Assembly (NCBI RefSeq): GCF_000737325.1
Contig: NZ_CP011125.1
Coordinates: 3,472,001 to 3,536,000, forward strand
DNA length: 64,000 nt
Origin: Sandaracinus amylolyticus
GTDB taxonomy: Bacteria; Myxococcota_A; Polyangia; Polyangiales; Sandaracinaceae
Direction of reading: 5' to 3'
Under the pieces are notes generated by a model, which worked only from the letters and a program-made list of their open reading frames with translations, was not told the origin of the DNA and made no database searches. The position numbers and the translations under genes were made by a program. Positions 33,704 to 41,984 of this stretch are shown here, one piece after another (position 1 is the first letter of the stretch; each line of letters starts with the position of its first letter).

Positions 33704-35749
33704 ATGTCTTCCGCGCCTCACGAGCGCACGCGCGCGCTCCTCGCTGCCTTCGCGGGCGCTGCGCTGGTGCTCTTCGGGGCGTCGCTCGCGGACGTGTTCG
33801 CGCGGCACGGGTGGACGGCGTCGTGGTACGTCGAGCGCGACGGCGAGCGCCTCGAGATGGCGCGCTCGACCGAGCATCGCGTCGTCTTCCCGAACGAGCA
33901 GCGGGCGCTCGCGCGCTACATCCAGCGCTGGGACTACGCGCGCTTCGGCATGCCCTCGTCGCTGCCGGAGATCGACGCGACGCTGCGCGCGCGGCTCCAC
34001 GTGCCGGAGGGCGGTCGCGTGCTCGGCGTGCGATCGCCCGACACGACGCGCATCGAGGTCGACGGTCGCGCCTACGATGAGCGCACGACGGTGCCCGCGG
34101 GCTGGCATCGCGTCGACGTCGAGTGGCAGGCGCGGGTGCGACCGCAGAACGCGCTCGAGCTGCAGTGGGGCCCTTCGCCCGCGACGCTCGAGGCCGTGCC
34201 GCGCGACGCGCTGGTGCCGCTCGAGGGGTCGTGGCCGCCGCTGCGGGTGTGGCTCTGGCTCCTCTCGTCGATCGCCGCGCTGGTCGTCGGGTGGCAGTGC
34301 GCGCGCATCGCGACGTCGCTCGGAACGGTGCGCGCGCAACGGATCGGCGTGCTCGCGACCGCGGCAATTCTGGCACTGGGTGTCGGTTTCCGGCTCTTCG
34401 ACTACGACGTGATGCCGGACTTCCGCGAGAACGACGACGAGCGTTTCGCGATCTGGAACGGCTACTCGCTGCTCGAAGACGGGACGACGCGCGGGCTCAC
34501 GCTGTGGTGGCAGGACTATCTCGCCGCGGGGCAGGGCGAGATCGAGCGCCCGCAGTACTTCGACCGCAACTACCACGTCGTCACACCGTACTTCGAGCAC
34601 CCGCCGCTGCTCCACGCGCTCGTCGGCGTCGCGGGGCATCTCGGCGGCGCGCGCGATCACCTCGAGGTCCCGCTCGCGCACGCGCGGCTCGTCCCGATCC
34701 TGCTCTGCGCGATCACGATCCTGCTGATCGTCGCGCTCGGCCGTCGCCTCGATCCGCGCGGGCCCGCGCCGTGGCTCGGCGCGCTGCTCTGGGCCGCGCT
34801 GCCGTGGATCGCGATGCAGACGCGCGTCGTGAAGGAAGAGGCGCTGGTCGCGCCGCTGGGCATCGGGATGGCGCTCGCGTTCGTGATCTGGCGCGAGCGA
34901 CGTCGGACGAAGTGGCTCGTGCTCGCCGCGGTGCTGGCGGGGCTCGCGCCGCTCGCGAAGGTCACCGGTGTCGCGTTCGTGCTCGCGCTGATGATCCTCG
35001 TCGCGAGCGAGGGGCGGCCGCGCGACTTCGGCGTCGCGCTGCTCGCGTCGCTGCTCACGCTGAGCCTGCTCTTCGTCTTCGGCGCGGTCGTCGACTGGGA
35101 CTCGTTCCTCTTCACGCAGCGCTTGCAGAGCGGACGCCCGGTCCACTGGAACATCTTCCTGCGCTTCTTCGACAGCCCGCTGATCAACCACAGCGTGATC
35201 GGGCGCGGCTGGTTGCTCTTCCTCTGGCTCGCGACGATGGCCGGGCTCGCGAAGCGTGGCCGTCGCGACGTCGCGGTCATCGCGGTGCCGCTGATCTGTT
35301 ATCTCGCCGCGATCGCGCTCGGCAGCGGCACGTGGACGTTCGGCTGGTACGTCACGCCGCTGCTGCCGTTCCTGTGCGTCGCCGCGGGGCGCTTCCTCGC
35401 GGACCTGTGGCGCGCGCCCGATCTCTGGCGCGGCGCGCTCTTCGTCTTCGTGCTCGTGTTCTACTCGCTCAACTTCGTGCTCGATCCCGAGGTCGCGAAG
35501 GACGCGGCGAACTGGACCGACATCCGTCGTGTCATCACGGTCGCGCTCGCGCTCTCGCTCGCGCCGTTCGGGCTCGTCCAGGCGTTCGGCAACAGCGCGG
35601 TCGGGCCGCTCGTGCGCAGCTGGGCGCGCAGCGCGGTGGCGCTCGGGCTCGCGGTCGTCGTCGTGCTCGGCGGGCTCTTCGTGGTCCGCTACGAGACGAA
35701 CGCGCTGACCTATCGCGACTTCGATCGCGACCGCTACTTCGATCGATAG
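33704..35749 (+). CDS. Polytopic ArnT/PMT-type (GT39-like) glycosyltransferase
   Basis: 681 aa from ATG 33704 (GTG 33683 would add seven residues). An N-terminal helix is followed by a soluble beta domain (ASWYVERDGERL...RLHVPEGG) that is unusual for this family. About a dozen transmembrane helices follow from residue about 180 on. The acidic loop FRENDDERFAIWNGYSLLEDG near 242 matches the DE motif of GT-C enzymes such as ArnT, and HPPLLHALVGVAGH is the usual second signature. Such enzymes transfer sugars from polyprenyl phosphate. A GT2 polyprenol-phosphate mannosyltransferase at 41162 could supply donors. Confidence 0.82.
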   Translation: MSSAPHERTRALLAAFAGAALVLFGASLADVFARHGWTASWYVERDGERLEMARSTEHRVVFPNEQRALARYIQRWDYARFGMPSSLPEIDATLRARLHVPEGGRVLGVRSPDTTRIEVDGRAYDERTTVPAGWHRVDVEWQARVRPQNALELQWGPSPATLEAVPRDALVPLEGSWPPLRVWLWLLSSIAALVVGWQCARIATSLGTVRAQRIGVLATAAILALGVGFRLFDYDVMPDFRENDDERFAIWNGYSLLEDGTTRGLTLWWQDYLAAGQGEIERPQYFDRNYHVVTPYFEHPPLLHALVGVAGHLGGARDHLEVPLAHARLVPILLCAITILLIVALGRRLDPRGPAPWLGALLWAALPWIAMQTRVVKEEALVAPLGIGMALAFVIWRERRRTKWLVLAAVLAGLAPLAKVTGVAFVLALMILVASEGRPRDFGVALLASLLTLSLLFVFGAVVDWDSFLFTQRLQSGRPVHWNIFLRFFDSPLINHSVIGRGWLLFLWLATMAGLAKRGRRDVAVIAVPLICYLAAIALGSGTWTFGWYVTPLLPFLCVAAGRFLADLWRAPDLWRGALFVFVLVFYSLNFVLDPEVAKDAANWTDIRRVITVALALSLAPFGLVQAFGNSAVGPLVRSWARSAVALGLAVVVVLGGLFVVRYETNALTYRDFDRDRYFDR

Positions 35750-35834
35750 CTCACACGACCGTGCTCCGGGGGTCTTGCGCGTGCGAGTAGAGTCTCGTGC
35801 GGGCGGTGGTGCTCGTTCTGCGCGGAGGCTTCAC

Positions 35835-37106
35835 ATGCGCACGGTCGACCGGGTGTCTCGGGGTGGGGTTCTGGCGGTTGCGATCCTCGCGACCGTGACG
35901 GGTTGCACCGATCGCGAGCCGGGCGCGCGCCCGCCACGCGGTGATGGCGACGGCGGCGTCGTGCTCCCGCCGGGCGTCGACGGCGGCGATCCGCGCCCGC
36001 GCGTCGACGCGGGCTGCTACGAGGGCACGCGCGACGACGACGTCGACGGCGACGGCTGGACCGAGGCGATGGGCGATTGCTACGACTGCTCGCCGCAGGT
36101 CAACCCGGGCGCGTTCGACGATCCCGGCAACGCGGTCGACGAGGACTGCCGCGACGGCGTCGCCACCGCGGCCGAGGCGTGCGACGTCGGGCTCGCGCTC
36201 GCGTCGGAGGATCCCAGCGACGGGGCGCGCGCGGTGGGTCTCTGCCGCTTCACGACCGAGACGTCGCGCGAGTGGGGCGTGCTCTCCGCGCGCTGGACGC
36301 GCGCCGATGGCAGCGGCGGGCCCGCCGATCCGCGGCAGCACGCGATGATGCCGCAGTTCGGTGCGCTCTCGGCGCGCGGCGGCGGGACGATGCTCGGCCT
36401 CTCGTCCGGCGCGGCGCGCGCGCCGGGTCAGGCGGGCTTCACGTCGGGCTGCGACGTCTACACCGACGAGCCGCAGGGCTCGTGGCCCGCCGGGCTCGAT
36501 CGCCGATCGCCCGCGTGCCCCGGCGTGGTCGCGGGCGACGTCTACGATCCGATCGCGCTCGAGGTGCGGGTGCGCGTTCCGTCGAACGCGGCGGGCCTGC
36601 AGTTCGAGTCCAACTTCTTCACGTACGAGTACCCGGACTTCATCTGCTCCGAGTACAACGACTTCTTCGTCGTGCTGATGGAGCCGCGCCCCGAGGGCTC
36701 GACCGACGGCAACATCGTGTTCGACACCGCGGGCAACAAGGTCAGCGTCAACAACTCGCTGCTCCGCGCGTGCTCGCCGGGAACGTTCGGTGGGCGCAAC
36801 TTCGCGTGCGATCTGGGCACGGGCCCGCTCGCGAGCACGAGCTACGACGACACCGCGGAGTGCGGGCAGTCGCCCGAGTCGCCGTTCCCGATCCCGTTCC
36901 CGATCCCCGGCGGTGGCGGGCCGGTCGGCGCGTCGACGGGCTGGCTGCGCACGCAGGTGCCGGTCGAGGCCGGATCGATCATCACGCTGCGCTTCGCCAT
37001 CTGGGATGCGGGCGATCCCGATCTCGACTCGCTCACGCTCATCGACTCGTTCACGTGGCTCGTCGAAGATCCGGGTGAGGTCTCGACCGATCCGATCCTC
37101 TTCTGA
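35835..37106 (+). CDS. Lipoprotein with MopE-like and choice-of-anchor L domains
   Basis: 423 aa from ATG 35835, which has GGAGG five bases upstream. The signal peptide ends in VTGC, then a D/G/P-rich linker. The segment DVDGDGWTEAMGDCYDCSPQVNPGAFDDPGNAVDEDC is the MopE-like calcium-rich repeat. FESNFFTYEYPDFICSEYNDFFVVLME matches the choice-of-anchor L domain, which contains a jelly-roll-like fold. It is a surface protein, probably anchored to the outer membrane. Its stop meets the next, convergent gene exactly at TGATCA. Confidence 0.8.
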   Translation: MRTVDRVSRGGVLAVAILATVTGCTDREPGARPPRGDGDGGVVLPPGVDGGDPRPRVDAGCYEGTRDDDVDGDGWTEAMGDCYDCSPQVNPGAFDDPGNAVDEDCRDGVATAAEACDVGLALASEDPSDGARAVGLCRFTTETSREWGVLSARWTRADGSGGPADPRQHAMMPQFGALSARGGGTMLGLSSGAARAPGQAGFTSGCDVYTDEPQGSWPAGLDRRSPACPGVVAGDVYDPIALEVRVRVPSNAAGLQFESNFFTYEYPDFICSEYNDFFVVLMEPRPEGSTDGNIVFDTAGNKVSVNNSLLRACSPGTFGGRNFACDLGTGPLASTSYDDTAECGQSPESPFPIPFPIPGGGGPVGASTGWLRTQVPVEAGSIITLRFAIWDAGDPDLDSLTLIDSFTWLVEDPGEVSTDPILF

Positions 37107-38552
37107 TCACCGTCGAACGACGGCGATCCCGCCGGTGCCCGCGATGCGGAACGCGACGTCGATGGCGTCGCGCGCGGGCACCGTGCTCATCGCCTCGAGC
37201 GACACGCTCTCTTGCCGCTGGGCGCTCGCCACGCGCGCGAGCTGATCGAGATCGTGGCGCAGCGCGCCGCCCTCGCGCACGCGGTCGATCGAGATCTCGC
37301 GCGCCGCGCCACGCTGCACCGCGAGACCACCGGCGCGCACGCGCACGTGCAGGTTGCCGCGCAGCGCATCGAGGTCGTCGGGCTCGAGCAAGCGCACCGG
37401 CACGCCGTGCAGGAGCCCCGCGTCGTCGCGACGCGCGAGGAACGACGCGGGTGCACCGCCGCGCGCGAGCGAGAGCAGCGTCCGAACGAGCACGTGCGCG
37501 GGCGCGTCGGTGACCGTGACCGCGACCACGGGTGCGTTCGCGCCGGCTGCGATGCGCTGGGCGAGCGCGGCGACCTCGTCGATCGCGACGATCACGGGAC
37601 GGAACTCGCGCGGCAGCGCGGTGCGCTCCGGCGCGGCGAGCGTCGGCCCGGGCGCCTCGACGCGGAGCGCGTGACCCTCGACGCGCACCCGCGGCACCCA
37701 CGCGACGTGCACGGCGTCGGCGCCGACGGAGACGATCACGTCGGGACGGATCGGTGCGCCACCGTCGCCCCGCTGCGCGAGCTCGGGCGCGATGCGCGGC
37801 GTCGGCGCGAGCACGAGCGCGCGGAGCGTCGCGGCCGCCTGGGTGATCGCGGGGCGCACCGCGCCGACGAACGCATCGTCCTCGGCGCTCGCCTCGAGGC
37901 GCGTGATCGCGGCGTCGGCGAGCGTGAGCGCGTGCACTGCGCGCCGGCCCGGCTCGTCCATCCACGCGTAGCTCGCGTCGCACGCGCCGCGACACGGATC
38001 GTCGGCGAGCGCCGCCAACGCCGCGAGCGCATCGGAGCTCGACGACACTGCGCGCGCGGCGGCGAGCACGCGCAGCACGTCCCGGCGAGGGCCGCTCGAG
38101 GCGCTCGCGAGCGACGTCGTCGCCGACCCGTCGCCGAGCGCGTCGAGCGCGGCGATCGACTCGTCGGCGGGACGACGAAACGGTCCGCGCCGCATCGCGA
38201 CGAGCTCGCTGCGCAGGTGCGCGACGAGCGCGTCCTCGGGCATGCCGGTGGCCTCGGCGATCTGCGCGGGCGCGGGCGAGCGCGTCGGGTCGAGCGCGGC
38301 GACGAGCAGGAGATCGGTCGCGAGCGCGGCGCGCAGGAAGCGCGCTTCGGCGATCGCGGGATCGCGCTCGCTCCCGGTGCGGACGAGGATCGCGAGCGTG
38401 CGCAGCGCGTCGAGCGATCGCGCGCCGCCTTCGTCGTACGTGCGCAGCGACTCGCGGATGCCGATGAGCTGCGAGGCCGCGCTCTGCGCACGAGCCGTCG
38501 CGACCGGCGCGATCACGAGGACGAACAGGAGCGAGATCAGTCGAGACCGCAT
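37107..38552 (-). CDS. Secreted hypothetical protein
   Basis: 481 aa from ATG 38552, with a signal peptide RLISLLFVLVIAPVATARA. The mature protein starts with helical sequence (ASQLIGIRESLRTYDEGG). In the last third it has an ExbD-like alternation (IVSVGADAVHVAWVPRVRVEG...VIVAIDEVAALAQRI...PVVAVTVTDAPAHVLVRTLLSLARGG), which is suggestive only. It has no lipobox, so it is periplasmic or exported. The neighbouring minus-strand gene at 38623 is a membrane protein 70 bases upstream, so it may be co-transcribed. Family unrecognised. Confidence 0.6.
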   Translation of the reverse strand: MRSRLISLLFVLVIAPVATARAQSAASQLIGIRESLRTYDEGGARSLDALRTLAILVRTGSERDPAIAEARFLRAALATDLLLVAALDPTRSPAPAQIAEATGMPEDALVAHLRSELVAMRRGPFRRPADESIAALDALGDGSATTSLASASSGPRRDVLRVLAAARAVSSSSDALAALAALADDPCRGACDASYAWMDEPGRRAVHALTLADAAITRLEASAEDDAFVGAVRPAITQAAATLRALVLAPTPRIAPELAQRGDGGAPIRPDVIVSVGADAVHVAWVPRVRVEGHALRVEAPGPTLAAPERTALPREFRPVIVAIDEVAALAQRIAAGANAPVVAVTVTDAPAHVLVRTLLSLARGGAPASFLARRDDAGLLHGVPVRLLEPDDLDALRGNLHVRVRAGGLAVQRGAAREISIDRVREGGALRHDLDQLARVASAQRQESVSLEAMSTVPARDAIDVAFRIAGTGGIAVVRR

Positions 38553-38622
38553 CGCGCCCGATGGTCGACGGAACGCTCCGCGCGCGAAAGGACGTCTTCC
38601 GCCTACACTGTGCACGTCCGCT

Positions 38623-41157
38623 TCAGCGCGAAACCGCGTCGAAGCAGAGCCAGCGGCGGTTCGGGTCCTCGGCGTCGATCTCGAAGCGCAGCGCGTGGGT
38701 CCCGCCGTCGGTCTCGACGTCGCGCTGCACCCACTCGCGCCCGTTCGGGATCACCAGCTGCGCGCGCTCGGTGTCGTCGACGATCACGCGCAGCGCGAGG
38801 GGCGCACCGACGCCGCCTGCGTGGGTCTCGTCGCTGATCCCGGCGCCCACGCGCAGCGCGCCGCGCAGCGGCGCCTCGGGCCACTCGATCACGAGCGTGC
38901 CACTCGGCGGCGGGTGCGCGGTGATGCAGCCGCGGAACCATCCGTCGACGATCTGCGACGTGCGCCGGATCGAGACGTGGGGCGCCGACGCGCACTGCCA
39001 GCCTTCGTCGTCCTGCGGGGTGTCGGTGCAGAGCTCGCTGCGTCCGTCGTCGTGACGGATCGAGACGCGCGCGCGCTCGAGGTCGTACGCGAAGTGGTGG
39101 CCCGACGCGGCGCGCAGCATCGCGAGCAGGATCGCGAGGAAGGGCAGCGCGATCACGACGAGATGCGCGTTCGCACGGAGGCGCGACGGCACGCGAGCCC
39201 AGACGCGATCACGCAGCGCGATCACGCGCGCGCGGTGTCGCTCGGGCACGCGCGGCCAGGCCGCGTAGAGCACGATCACGAGCGCGCCGATCAGCGTGAG
39301 CAGCATGCCCATCGCGGTCGGAAAGAAGAGCGCGCCGTAGCGCAGCTCGACGCGCGATGCGCCCTCGGGCACCGCGACGCGCATCAGCCGCAGGCGCGCG
39401 CTGCCGGGCACGGGCTCGGGCGTGATCTCGAGCGCGCGACCGTTCGCGTACGCGCGCCAACCGGGCGCGAAAGCGCGCCGCACCACGACCTCGCGGGCGC
39501 CGCGCGGATCGAACACCACGCGCTCGCGCTCGAGGTTCGTCACGTCGGCGCGCGCGCCGGTGCTCGCATCGACGACGACCGCGCCGGTCCAGCCGTCGAG
39601 CTCGAACACGCGCTGGCCACCGAAGCGCTGCACCTCGTGCGCGGCGCGCCGCAGCTCGCCCGGGAGCGACGTCGCGACGACGTAGCGCACGTTGATCGCG
39701 CGCAGCGCGTCGGGGTCGAGGGTGTCGGGCGTGTTGCGGAACGCTTCGCCCACGAGCACGCCGTGGATGATCCCGGGGTGCCCCGAGAACGCGGGCGCGG
39801 CCTGCGGCAGGTGCGTGCTCTGATCGAAGTGCAGCACGCGGAAGAAGGGCGTCGAGGGTTGCGCACGCAACCATGCCCACGCCGCGCGACGATCCTCCCA
39901 GTCGGCGAGCGTGCTCGTGTACGTCGCCTCGCGCGTGATCAACACGCGCGCGAGCGTCTCCGGCGCATCGGCGAGGAAGGGCGCACAGAGCGCGAGCGTG
40001 AGCGCGAGGCTCACGCGCCCGCGCCACGTGGACCAGGTGCGCGCGAGCATCGGCGCGACGCGCGCGACGAGGTCGTGCACCACGCACCCGGCGAGCGCGA
40101 AGAGCAGCGGCTTCGCGATCATCATCATGCGCGGGAAGACGATGCGCCCGAGCGGCGGCAGCCACCGCACCATGTCGAGCTGCAGCAGCCAGCCCGGCGT
40201 GGAGATCAGCATCGCGATCAGCGCGCCGACGGCGAGCACGCGGCGATGGCCGCGCGAGAGCACGCCCGTCAGGAGGCCGAGGCCGACGAGCGGACCGACC
40301 CATGGCCCGCCGTTGAGAATGCCGGTGCCGTCGAGGAAGCGCGCGCCGATGTCGGGCGCGCTTCGATAGAGCTGCCCGTGATCGTCCATCCACGCGGTGT
40401 GCGCGAACATCGGCAGCATCCACCAGCACGCGACCAGGCCGGCGACGACGAACACCGACGTCAGCCGCGCGACGTCGCGGCGAAGGTGCGGCTGCTCGAC
40501 CGCGCGCATCACGAGGAGCGCGGGGCCGATCGCGCCGAGCGCGAGGAGGCTCGCCTGGTGCGAGAAGAGCGCGATGCCGAGCAGCGCCATCGCGCGCGCG
40601 CCCTGGGCGCGTCTTCCGCCGTCGAGGAACGCGAGCAGATCGGCGAGGCCGAGGAAGAAGACGCTCATCGCGAGCGCCATCGGCCAGACGCCGAAGAGCA
40701 CGTCGTAGAACCAGCCGCCCTCGCTGTGGTCGCCCCAGTCGGCGAGCATCAGCAGGCCCGCGGCGAGCGCGCCGATGCGGCCCGCGCCCGCGACGCGCGC
40801 GAGCCGGTACACCGAGAGCGACACGAGCGCGCGGAAGCCGACGAACGCGAGCGCGTACGTCTGGTGCCACTCGAGGTGCGGCGTGAAGAGCCGGAAGAGG
40901 AGGATCCAGATCGTCCCGGTCGGCGTGTACAGCGTGTGCTGCGGGACGCCTGCCTCGACGCGATCGGTCCAGCCGCGCAGCCACGGGAGCAGCTCGTCCC
41001 AGACGAGCGCGGCCTTTCCGAAGTGCGAGCCGTGATCCCAGGAGATCGGCGGGGAGAGATCCGCCGAGAGGCCGGGCCAGAGCTGCGCGATCGCGACGCC
41101 GATCAGCGTGAGCGGCGCGAGCAGCGCCAGGAGGCGCGCGGCGGACGGCGCCCGCAT
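38623..41157 (-). CDS. Large polytopic membrane protein, YfhO/GT-C-like
   Basis: 844 aa from ATG 41157. About 12 transmembrane segments from residue 8 to about 620, with a periplasmic N-terminal loop DLSPPISWDHGSHFGKA and EGGWFYDVLFGVWPMALAM in the first part. A soluble domain of about 250 residues follows with TPFFRVLHFDQSTHLPQAAPAFSGHPG and PGWRAYANGRALEI, typical of YfhO/DUF6541-type glycan-modifying proteins. It is four bases downstream of the polyprenol-phosphate mannosyltransferase gene (41162), so it likely uses that donor. The C-terminus is a beta-rich sugar-binding-like module. Confidence 0.75.
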   Translation of the reverse strand: MRAPSAARLLALLAPLTLIGVAIAQLWPGLSADLSPPISWDHGSHFGKAALVWDELLPWLRGWTDRVEAGVPQHTLYTPTGTIWILLFRLFTPHLEWHQTYALAFVGFRALVSLSVYRLARVAGAGRIGALAAGLLMLADWGDHSEGGWFYDVLFGVWPMALAMSVFFLGLADLLAFLDGGRRAQGARAMALLGIALFSHQASLLALGAIGPALLVMRAVEQPHLRRDVARLTSVFVVAGLVACWWMLPMFAHTAWMDDHGQLYRSAPDIGARFLDGTGILNGGPWVGPLVGLGLLTGVLSRGHRRVLAVGALIAMLISTPGWLLQLDMVRWLPPLGRIVFPRMMMIAKPLLFALAGCVVHDLVARVAPMLARTWSTWRGRVSLALTLALCAPFLADAPETLARVLITREATYTSTLADWEDRRAAWAWLRAQPSTPFFRVLHFDQSTHLPQAAPAFSGHPGIIHGVLVGEAFRNTPDTLDPDALRAINVRYVVATSLPGELRRAAHEVQRFGGQRVFELDGWTGAVVVDASTGARADVTNLERERVVFDPRGAREVVVRRAFAPGWRAYANGRALEITPEPVPGSARLRLMRVAVPEGASRVELRYGALFFPTAMGMLLTLIGALVIVLYAAWPRVPERHRARVIALRDRVWARVPSRLRANAHLVVIALPFLAILLAMLRAASGHHFAYDLERARVSIRHDDGRSELCTDTPQDDEGWQCASAPHVSIRRTSQIVDGWFRGCITAHPPPSGTLVIEWPEAPLRGALRVGAGISDETHAGGVGAPLALRVIVDDTERAQLVIPNGREWVQRDVETDGGTHALRFEIDAEDPNRRWLCFDAVSR

Positions 41158-41161
41158 CGCG

Positions 41162-41887
41162 CTACCGCTGGTGCTCGGGGCGCTCGAGGCGCAGCTTCCA
41201 CACCATCGTGATCGCTTCCATGAAGATGCGGCTCGACATCTTCGACTGGCCGTTCTTGCGATCGACGAAGTGGATCGGGACCTCGACCACGGCGAACCCG
41301 CGCTGGATCGCGCGGTAGGTCAGCTCGATCTGGAACGAGTAGCCCTCGCTGCGCACCGCGCCGAGATCGATCGCGCGCAGCACGTCCGCGCGGAACGCCT
41401 TGTACCCGCTGGTGAGATCGCGGATCGGCAGGCCGAGGATCGTGCGGCTGTAGAGCGAGCCGCCCTTGCTGAGGAAGTGACGGCCGACGCCCCAGCCGGT
41501 CACGCCGCCGCCCGGCACGTTGCGCGATCCGATCACGACGTCGGCGCCGCGCTCGAACGCCTTGAGGAACTGCGGCAGGTGCATCGGATCGTGCGAGAGA
41601 TCCGCGTCCATCTCGAAGAAGAGCTCGTAGCCCTCCGCGAGGCCGCGCTGGAACGCCTGCACGTACGCGGTGCCGATGCCGAGCTTGCCCGGGCGGTGCA
41701 TCACCTTCACGCGCGGGTCGCTCGCCGCGAGGCGGTCGGCGACGTCGCCGGTGCCGTCGGGCGATGCGTCGTCGACGACGAGCACGTGGGCCTCGGGCAC
41801 CCAGCGGAGCACACCTTCGACGAAGCGCTCGAGGTTGTCGCGCTCGTTGTAGGTCGGCGTGACGATCAAGGTGCGCGGAATGGCCAT
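41162..41887 (-). CDS. Polyprenol-phosphate mannosyltransferase (GT2, Dpm1-like)
   Basis: 241 aa from ATG 41887. GT2 landmarks: TLIVTPTYNERDNLERFVEG, LVVDDASPDGTGDVAD, EMDADLSHDPMHLP (DxD metal site), VIGSRNVPGGG and LTSGYKAFRADVL. This is the length and layout of single-domain Dpm1/Ppm1-type enzymes, which transfer mannose (or glucose) from GDP/UDP to polyprenyl phosphate at the inner face of the membrane. The downstream gene (38623) and the GT39-like proteins nearby are plausible consumers. Start chosen by the conserved N-terminus; ribosome site is weak. Confidence 0.92.
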   Translation of the reverse strand: MAIPRTLIVTPTYNERDNLERFVEGVLRWVPEAHVLVVDDASPDGTGDVADRLAASDPRVKVMHRPGKLGIGTAYVQAFQRGLAEGYELFFEMDADLSHDPMHLPQFLKAFERGADVVIGSRNVPGGGVTGWGVGRHFLSKGGSLYSRTILGLPIRDLTSGYKAFRADVLRAIDLGAVRSEGYSFQIELTYRAIQRGFAVVEVPIHFVDRKNGQSKMSSRIFMEAITMVWKLRLERPEHQR

Positions 41888-41984
41888 GTCGGATGCAGCC
41901 GAGAAGAAAGGCGGCGGACGATAGCACGGGGGCAATGCGCGCCCAGCCCGTGCTATACCCGTCGGCCCCGGCGGCCACGGCAAG

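Noticed and set aside
32099-35191. A 1030-codon minus-strand frame opposite the GH172 and PMT-like genes
   Set aside because: The Arg/Glu/His-rich product has no family features, while the plus-strand genes have clear motifs.
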